Source: Desulfobacteraceae bacterium
GTDB lineage: Bacteria > Desulfobacterota > Desulfobacteria > Desulfobacterales > UBA11574
DNA length: 9,947 bases
Assembly (NCBI GenBank): GCA_029857875.1
Contig: JAOUGB010000049.1
Span: forward strand, 1-9,947
Direction of reading: 5' to 3'
Shown here: piece by piece, positions 5,909 through 9,947 of the stretch
How positions within the stretch are numbered: the stretch's first letter is position 1
Layout: every line of letters starts with the position of its first letter
The notes under the pieces: generated by a model
Database searches by the model: none
What the model was told of the DNA's origin: nothing
Seen by the model: the letters and a program-made list of their open reading frames with translations, nothing else
Position numbers and translations under genes: made by a program

Positions 5909-5937
5909 TTGACCTTAAATTAAAAATGGACGATTAA
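5909..5937 (+). promoter_or_regulatory. Candidate promoter for the thioesterase gene
   Basis: TTGACC (5909-5914) is a near-consensus -35 box. At 17 bases it is followed by GATTAA (5932-5937), a poor -10 match. The position, about 30 bases before the start codon, is reasonable for a short leader. Confidence 0.3.
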
Positions 5938-5969
5938 AAGAACAATCTATTTGAAAAAGGAGAACCCAC

Positions 5970-6365
5970 ATGGAGGTTGTGAAAAACTTTTTTAAAAACG
6001 ACCGGTTCGCGGATCATGTCGGCATCGAACTGCTGGAAGTCTCTGAAGGACGGGCAAAAGCGAAAATGGAGATTAAGGAACATCACTTAAACGGCGTTAA
6101 TATTGCCCATGGCGGGGCGATTTTCTCCCTGGCTGACCTTGCGTTTGCTGTTGCTTCAAATTCTCACAGAACCGTTGCCCTTAGCATCAATGTGAGTATC
6201 TCTTATTTAAAAGCATCTGTTGCCGGTGAAACACTCATTGCCGAAGCAAATGAAGTATCGATCAATCCGAAACTGGCTACGTATGAAGTCCGTGTGACGG
6301 ACGAAACCAATGATATCATCGCCATTTTTCTGGGAACCGTCTACAGAAAAAAAGATAAGATTTAG
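5970..6365 (+). CDS. PaaI-type hotdog-fold acyl-CoA thioesterase
   Basis: A 131-residue single hotdog domain. PaaI-like enzymes hydrolyse acyl- or aryl-CoA thioesters in the cytoplasm, often to recover CoA from dead-end intermediates. The active-site region is LNGVNIAHGGAIFSLADLAFAVASN: N41, the H47-G48-G49 turn that leads into the central helix, and acidic D56 on that helix. Strands with LSINVSISYLKAS (71-83), GETLIAEA (86-93) and AIFLGTVYR (118-126) complete the fold. The length is typical of the family. ATG 5970 has AAGGAG at 5957-5962, seven bases before it. The gene is divergent from the ALDH and convergent with the TIM-barrel gene, and its stop region overlaps the 3' hairpin of the latter. 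The substrate is not determinable; aromatic or short acyl-CoA is a family-based guess. No symbol is given because paa neighbours are absent. Confidence 0.88.
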   Translation: MEVVKNFFKNDRFADHVGIELLEVSEGRAKAKMEIKEHHLNGVNIAHGGAIFSLADLAFAVASNSHRTVALSINVSISYLKASVAGETLIAEANEVSINPKLATYEVRVTDETNDIIAIFLGTVYRKKDKI

Positions 6366-6414
6366 GCGATCCTTAATACAAGCTCTTTTTCTGTCTATCG
6401 CGATGCTTAAATCT
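6345..6414 (-). terminator. Bipartite hairpin plus T7, terminator of the TIM-barrel gene
   Basis: AGATTTA (6358-6364) pairs with TAAATCT (6408-6414), and GCGAT (6366-6370) with ATCGC (6397-6401), separated by an asymmetric internal loop. On the minus strand the stem is followed within a few bases by seven Ts (complement of 6347-6353). It lies 15 bases past the stop of the minus-strand gene and overlaps the last codons of the plus-strand thioesterase. Confidence 0.45.
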
Positions 6415-6428
6415 CTTCCCATGTATTT

Positions 6429-7274
6429 TTACTTTGTGCGATCTTTTTTTAAACCGTTGTCTTGGTCTTGATCTTTAGAAGCGGTGGCAAACATGGCCGC
6501 CACTTTATCTCTGCTTATCTTCAGATAGTCCCGATCCTTTGAAAAAATTTCAAGTGTAATGGTATCGTCATATCCGATATTCTTGAGGGCTTTAACAATT
6601 TCAGAAAAACTAACGGTCCCTGCTCCAACAGGCAAATGGTTGTCTGCTTCGCCGAGATTGTCGCTTGCATGAATATGGCCGATTCGATCCGGAAACCTCT
6701 CTATAAATTTTACCGCTCTTTTTCCCTCAATATCTCCAATGTGGGCATGTCCAGTATCGAGAGTCAGCTTTAGCGTTGGAAATTTTATAAATATTTCAGC
6801 AAAATCCTCAGGTTCCACCAGGGAATGGATTTTTGGAAACAAATTTTCGATACAAAGGAGAAGTCCAAGCTGATCGGCCTTTTTTGTAACAGCTTCAAGG
6901 CTTTCAAGAGCATATTCTTTTGCTTGATCCATTACAAAGATACCGAGTCCCATAATGTAGCTGGGATGCAGAACCGCCTTGGGGCATCCGAGTTCTGCAG
7001 CCACCTCGAGGGACCTTAGAACCTCATTCAGAGAGGTTTTTCTGATGCTGCGGGTCAGATCTGCCGTATAAACAAAGGAGGGGAGGTGGCAAAGAAGTTT
7101 CATATTGTGCCGATCAAGGGCTTTAAGGAGTCTTTTTTTCTGCTGACGGATTTTGCTGTAATGCGCCTGTGGCGCGTCCATGGTCAGTTCAAGGTAATCA
7201 AATCCGAGGTCTGAAAAGGCCTCAAGTTCTTTAAGGATGGGTCTAACCGGAAAGTTCATAGCGCCATAGATCAT
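6429..7274 (-). CDS. Sugar-phosphate isomerase/epimerase-like TIM-barrel protein
   Basis: A 281-residue member of the xylose isomerase-like TIM-barrel superfamily (AP endonuclease 2 domain), which includes metal-dependent isomerases, epimerases and endonuclease IV. Candidate metal and catalytic residues fall at strand ends as expected: H63 (CHLPS), H103 (VLHPS), E143 (CIENL), D173 and H176 (LDTGHAH), H200/H202 and D205 (GHIHASDN), H213 (NHLPVG) and E242 (TLEIF). The N terminus MIYGAMNFPVRP and FDYLELTMD are typical of the isomerase-like branch. The last 20 residues are polar and charged, outside the barrel. The ribosome site is weak (GAGGG ten bases upstream). The gene starts 48 bp after the outer-membrane factor and may be read through from the efflux operon, though nothing links its function to efflux. 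Substrate unknown; endonuclease IV is less likely from overall motif spacing. Confidence 0.82.
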   Translation of the reverse strand: MIYGAMNFPVRPILKELEAFSDLGFDYLELTMDAPQAHYSKIRQQKKRLLKALDRHNMKLLCHLPSFVYTADLTRSIRKTSLNEVLRSLEVAAELGCPKAVLHPSYIMGLGIFVMDQAKEYALESLEAVTKKADQLGLLLCIENLFPKIHSLVEPEDFAEIFIKFPTLKLTLDTGHAHIGDIEGKRAVKFIERFPDRIGHIHASDNLGEADNHLPVGAGTVSFSEIVKALKNIGYDDTITLEIFSKDRDYLKISRDKVAAMFATASKDQDQDNGLKKDRTK

Positions 7275-7322
7275 TTCTTTGACACCCTCGCCTTTTCATA
7301 AGCTGTTTAGAAGCGGATAACC

Positions 7323-8807
7323 CTATTTTTGTTTTTTCTGTTGCTTTTCTTTTGACGTCTTCATCGGATTATCTGCGGCCGCCTCATAAAATTGCCACCC
7401 CCCGCCGAGCGCTTTGTAAAGACGCACCAGGTTTGTGGTCACGGCGCCATCACTTTGAACCAATTCATCCTGAAATGACAACAATGAAAGCTGAGCAATC
7501 AGCACGTTGCTGAAGTCCACCAACCCTGCCTGGTATCGATCCCTGGCCAAAAGATCGGCCCGACGGGCGGCCTCCGTGGCCCTGGAAAGGGATTCTCTCC
7601 GGCGCTGTTCTTTGGCAAAAGCCACCAGTACATTTTCCACCTCTTCCTGGGCATTGAGTACGGCCGATTCATATTGAATCAAGGCCTGTTCCTGACGGGC
7701 GGTCTGCACCTTGATGTTCTGGCGGATGGCGCCCCCATCAAAAATATTCCAGGAAACACCGGGTCCGATACTCCATTTTCGACTGGCCCATTCCAAGAAA
7801 TCTTTGCTGGAAAGGGACTCAAGTCCAATGGTGCCAAACAACTGGAATTTGGGGAAAAGATCTGCCGTCGCCACGCCGATGCGGGCTGTTTGCGCCGCCA
7901 GATTACGCTCGGCTCTCCGGATATCGGGCCGGTTGCGCAACGTTTCCGCCGGCACACCAACCGCTACTATCATTGGCGGTACAGGAATCGGTTTCGTCTC
8001 ATTAAGTTCTTGATGAAGCGCACCGGGTTTTTGGCCCAAGAGAACCGCCAGCCGGTTTTTAGCCGCCTCCAGCCCGATCTCCAACGTCGGGATTTGGGAA
8101 CGGCTGCGTTCCAGATTGTACAGGGCTTGCTGCACAGCCAGTTCATCAATGATTCCTGCCTCGTATCGCGATTGATTCAAATCATAGGTTTCCTGTTGAG
8201 TTTTGATATTCGCATATGCCGAGGAAAGACGTGCCTGATATGTTCGTACCTCCACATAGTTCAGAGCTACTTCGGCCAACAAGCTCACCAGCACATTGTG
8301 CAGGTCCGCCTGGGTGGCTTCAAGATTCGCCTGGGCGGCCTCTATCGAACGCCTTACGCCGCCGAAGACATCCAGTTCCCAGCCTGCATCGAAACCGGCC
8401 GCGTAGAGTTTGCTTTCCGTTCCTGTGTCGCTGTTTTCGCTGCTGCGTCTCTTTGTGACTGAAGCGCCAGCGTCTAAGGTGGGAAAAAGGCCCGCCTTGC
8501 TGATGCCCCGCAACGCCCTGGCCTCACGAAGCCTGGATTGAGCATCTTTTAACGTCAGATTATCTTTAACGGCGCGTTCTACCAATCTTGAAAGTTCCGG
8601 GTCATTCAGCGTGGTCCACCAATGGGCTATCGTTTCGTAATTCAATTTAACCGGTCTTAAGCCGCTCTGGAGTTCGGCATTCCATTTTTCCGGCGCCTTG
8701 GGCTCCACGCGGGTATAATTAGGTCCAACGGCTGCACACCCGGCCAAGACCAGAGCAAAGATTATGGAAAAACTCCTCCTTTTAAGGCCGCCGACCGAAT
8801 TCTTCAT
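7323..8807 (-). CDS. Outer-membrane efflux lipoprotein, NodT/OprM family
   Basis: A 494-residue TolC-type outer-membrane factor that forms the exit duct of an RND pump. MKNSVGGLKRRSFSIIFALVLAGC gives a signal peptide with LAGC lipobox, Cys24, followed by the family-typical AAVGPNYTR. Two OEP repeats follow: the first holds WWTTLNDPELSRLVERA (63-79) and GWELDVFGGVRRSIEAA (142-158). The second holds LRNRPDIRRAERNLAAQTARIGVATADLFP (290-319), WNIFDGG (353-359) and YQAGLVDFSNVL (425-436). Long coiled segments between them build the alpha-barrel. The conserved LYKALGGGW (463-471) is near the end, then a Lys/Gln-rich tail. I chose ATG 8805-8807, which has AAAGGA at 8815-8820 and a proper signal. Longer in-frame starts reach 8915 but overlap the pump gene. 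An ATG at 8832-8834 with AAGG is the best alternative. It follows the RND gene by 34 bp, an operon. Confidence 0.93.
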   Translation of the reverse strand: MKNSVGGLKRRSFSIIFALVLAGCAAVGPNYTRVEPKAPEKWNAELQSGLRPVKLNYETIAHWWTTLNDPELSRLVERAVKDNLTLKDAQSRLREARALRGISKAGLFPTLDAGASVTKRRSSENSDTGTESKLYAAGFDAGWELDVFGGVRRSIEAAQANLEATQADLHNVLVSLLAEVALNYVEVRTYQARLSSAYANIKTQQETYDLNQSRYEAGIIDELAVQQALYNLERSRSQIPTLEIGLEAAKNRLAVLLGQKPGALHQELNETKPIPVPPMIVAVGVPAETLRNRPDIRRAERNLAAQTARIGVATADLFPKFQLFGTIGLESLSSKDFLEWASRKWSIGPGVSWNIFDGGAIRQNIKVQTARQEQALIQYESAVLNAQEEVENVLVAFAKEQRRRESLSRATEAARRADLLARDRYQAGLVDFSNVLIAQLSLLSFQDELVQSDGAVTTNLVRLYKALGGGWQFYEAAADNPMKTSKEKQQKKQK

Positions 8808-8814
8808 TCGTTTG

Positions 8815-8820
8815 TCCTTT
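8815..8820 (-). promoter_or_regulatory. Ribosome binding site selecting the outer-membrane factor start
   Basis: AAAGGA on the minus strand sits seven bases before the ATG at 8805-8807. It favours this start over in-frame ATGs at 8832-8834, 8853-8855 and 8913-8915 that would add a charged N-terminal extension before the lipoprotein signal. Confidence 0.6.
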
Positions 8821-8841
8821 TGCGCATGCATCATCTTTACC

Positions 8842-9947
8842 TTATTCCACAACATGTTTGTCTCTCTTTTTTGCTCGCCAAGCATGGCCCTTTTCGCGGC
8901 CTGTTTGAAAGGCATAGTAAAGGGCCGGAATCAGAAAAATGCCCACCAGGGTCGCCGCCAGCATACCGAAAAAGACCGTGGTACCGATGGCTCGGCGGCT
9001 GCTGGCGCCCGCACCGGTGGCGATCACCAAAGGCGCCACCCCGAGGATAAACGTAAAGGCGGTCATCAGCACCGGGCGAAAGCGGATTTTTGCCCCTTCA
9101 ATGGCGGCCTTTTCCACGGAATATCCCTGTTCTCTACGTTCCTTGGCAAATTCTACGATCAGTATGGCGTTCTTTGCCGCCAGGCCCACCAGCAGAACCA
9201 GACCAATCTGAGCATAGATGCTGAGGTTAAGCCCTAATATCCACAAACCAGCCAGCGCTCCCAGGCTGGCCACCGGAATTGACAAAATGATGGACAGGGG
9301 GATATTCCAGCTCTCGTATTGTCCCACCAGGAACAGATAGCCAAACAGCAGGGCTAAAGCAAAAAGGAATGAAACCTTGCCGCCGGCCTTGCGTTCCTGA
9401 AAGGACATGGACGACCAGTCAAAGGCATAGCCAGATGGGAGAGTCTTGGCTGCCAGCCGCTCCATGGCCGCCATAGCCTCTCCCGAGGAAAAGCCCGGCG
9501 ATGCGTTGCCGTTAATCTGTACACTGGTGAACTGATTATAACGGTAAACGATTTGCGGAGCCAGGACCGTAGTCAGGGTGATCAGGCTTTTCAAGGGCAC
9601 CATTTTATCGTCGTTGCTGCGGACATACAGCCGGCTGATGTCATCCACCGCATCCCGATATCTGGCCTCGGCCTGAACCTTGACCTGATAGGTCCGTCCG
9701 TAAAGGTTGAAATCGTTGACATAACCCGAACCGAGGTTTTTATTCAAGGTGTCAAAAACCCGGCTGACCGGCACCTTGAGAGTCTCGGCACGCGTGCGGT
9801 CAAGATTCACGAAAATCTGAGGCGTGTTGGCCGTGAAGGTGGAAAATACCCGCATCAGGGTCGGGTCCTGGTTGGCAGCAATGACCAGGGACCGGGTTAC
9901 CGCGGCGATATCCCGGGGAGACTGATCTTCAAGGGCAAGGAGCCGGA
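8842..9947 (-). CDS. RND efflux pump inner-membrane subunit, C-terminal part
   Basis: The C-terminal 368 residues of an AcrB/MexF-like hydrophobe/amphiphile exporter, a proton-driven trimeric pump of the inner membrane. The frame is open through the right edge, so the N-terminal two thirds are outside. Reading from the edge, the porter region shows [59 protein letters not shown], and VPLKSLITL. Transmembrane helices follow, starting with [23 protein letters not shown] and [21 protein letters not shown]. Next come the conserved [23 protein letters not shown] and [38 protein letters not shown], and the last helix [10 protein letters not shown]. The polar tail KRDKHVVE ends at a TAA at 8842-8844. 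Apparent starts such as the ATG at 9853-9855 are internal methionines. It is the upstream partner of the NodT-type gene. The periplasmic adaptor is presumably upstream, outside the window. Substrate unknown. Confidence 0.93.
   Translation of the reverse strand, partial: RLLALEDQSPRDIAAVTRSLVIAANQDPTLMRVFSTFTANTPQIFVNLDRTRAETLKVPVSRVFDTLNKNLGSGYVNDFNLYGRTYQVKVQAEARYRDAVDDISRLYVRSNDDKMVPLKSLITLTTVLAPQIVYRYNQFTSVQINGNASPGFSSGEAMAAMERLAAKTLPSGYAFDWSSMSFQERKAGGKVSFLFALALLFGYLFLVGQYESWNIPLSIILSIPVASLGALAGLWILGLNLSIYAQIGLVLLVGLAAKNAILIVEFAKERREQGYSVEKAAIEGAKIRFRPVLMTAFTFILGVAPLVIATGAGASSRRAIGTTVFFGMLAATLVGIFLIPALYYAFQTGREKGHAWRAKKRDKHVVE

Larger units (their letters stand above)
5571..5969. other. 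Intergenic spacer between divergent ALDH and thioesterase genes
   Basis: A 399-bp gene-free stretch that must contain the start signals of both flanking genes. It holds the ALDH ribosome site (5578-5582), the palindrome at 5635-5646, the hairpin at 5663-5689, the inverted-repeat element 5718-5823, a promoter candidate at 5909-5937 and the thioesterase ribosome site AAGGAG at 5957-5962. Two open frames of about 60 codons overlap on opposite strands (5696-5887 minus, 5730-5912 plus). Neither has a ribosome site or protein-like composition and both are rejected. Confidence 0.45.

Noticed and set aside
5730..5912. 60-codon plus-strand frame in the ALDH-thioesterase spacer
   Set aside because: There is no ribosome site or family motif, and it overlaps a repeat-like inverted-repeat element; the opposite strand is also open, as expected for repeats.
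7674..8462. 262-codon plus-strand open frame
   Set aside because: It is antisense to the well-supported NodT-family gene and its composition does not resemble any family I know.
8808..8915. N-terminal extension of the outer-membrane factor
   Set aside because: It overlaps the RND stop and precedes a good lipoprotein signal peptide; the ATG at 8805-8807 has AAAGGA at correct spacing.
9853..9855. ATG as start of a short RND-like protein
   Set aside because: The reading frame continues upstream to the window edge with conserved RND porter sequence ([17 protein letters not shown]), so this methionine is internal.

Overview
The window looks like chromosomal DNA from a Gram-negative anaerobe, most likely a Desulfobacterota (former Deltaproteobacteria) lineage. 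This is an inference from moderate GC with AT-rich spacers, outer-membrane lipoproteins, a tripartite RND pump, and the family mix (PilZ, DUF4126, MscS, VWA/TSP3/OmpA lipoprotein, ALDH, hotdog thioesterase). No rRNA, tRNA, CRISPR array, transposase or phage gene was seen.

Layout, left to right: (1) the N-terminal part of a 14-helix MFS (DHA2/EmrB-QacA type) exporter on the minus strand, cut by the left edge and lacking a canonical start codon; (2) a small PilZ (cyclic-di-GMP binding) protein on the plus strand; (3) a minus-strand envelope cluster read as MscS-type mechanosensitive channel (3872-3057), lipoprotein with VWA, thrombospondin-type-3 and OmpA-like domains (2998-1817), and DUF4126 membrane protein (1678-1028); (4) a 429-bp AT-rich spacer with two hairpins; (5) a short, divergent aldehyde dehydrogenase on minus (5570-4302); (6) a 399-bp spacer with palindromes, an inverted-repeat element and a terminator-like hairpin; (7) a PaaI-type hotdog thioesterase on plus (5970-6365); (8) a minus-strand run of RND pump (partial at the right edge), NodT-type outer-membrane factor (8807-7323) and a TIM-barrel sugar-phosphate isomerase/epimerase-like protein (7274-6429).

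How the genes may work together: the RND pump and outer-membrane lipoprotein are two parts of one efflux machine, and its periplasmic adaptor should lie beyond the right edge. The MscS channel, the peptidoglycan-binding VWA lipoprotein and DUF4126 are co-directional and could form an envelope or turgor-response set, but 58- and 138-bp gaps with promoter-like and palindromic sequence mean separate transcription is possible. The ALDH and thioesterase are divergent and suggest aldehyde/acyl-CoA metabolism without fixing a substrate. Most genes belong to well-known families. The more unusual points are the broken-looking MFS 5' end, the palindrome and hairpin ahead of DUF4126, the atypical ALDH motifs, and the repeat-like spacer at 5.7-5.9 kb. 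I see no clear evidence for a wholly new system.
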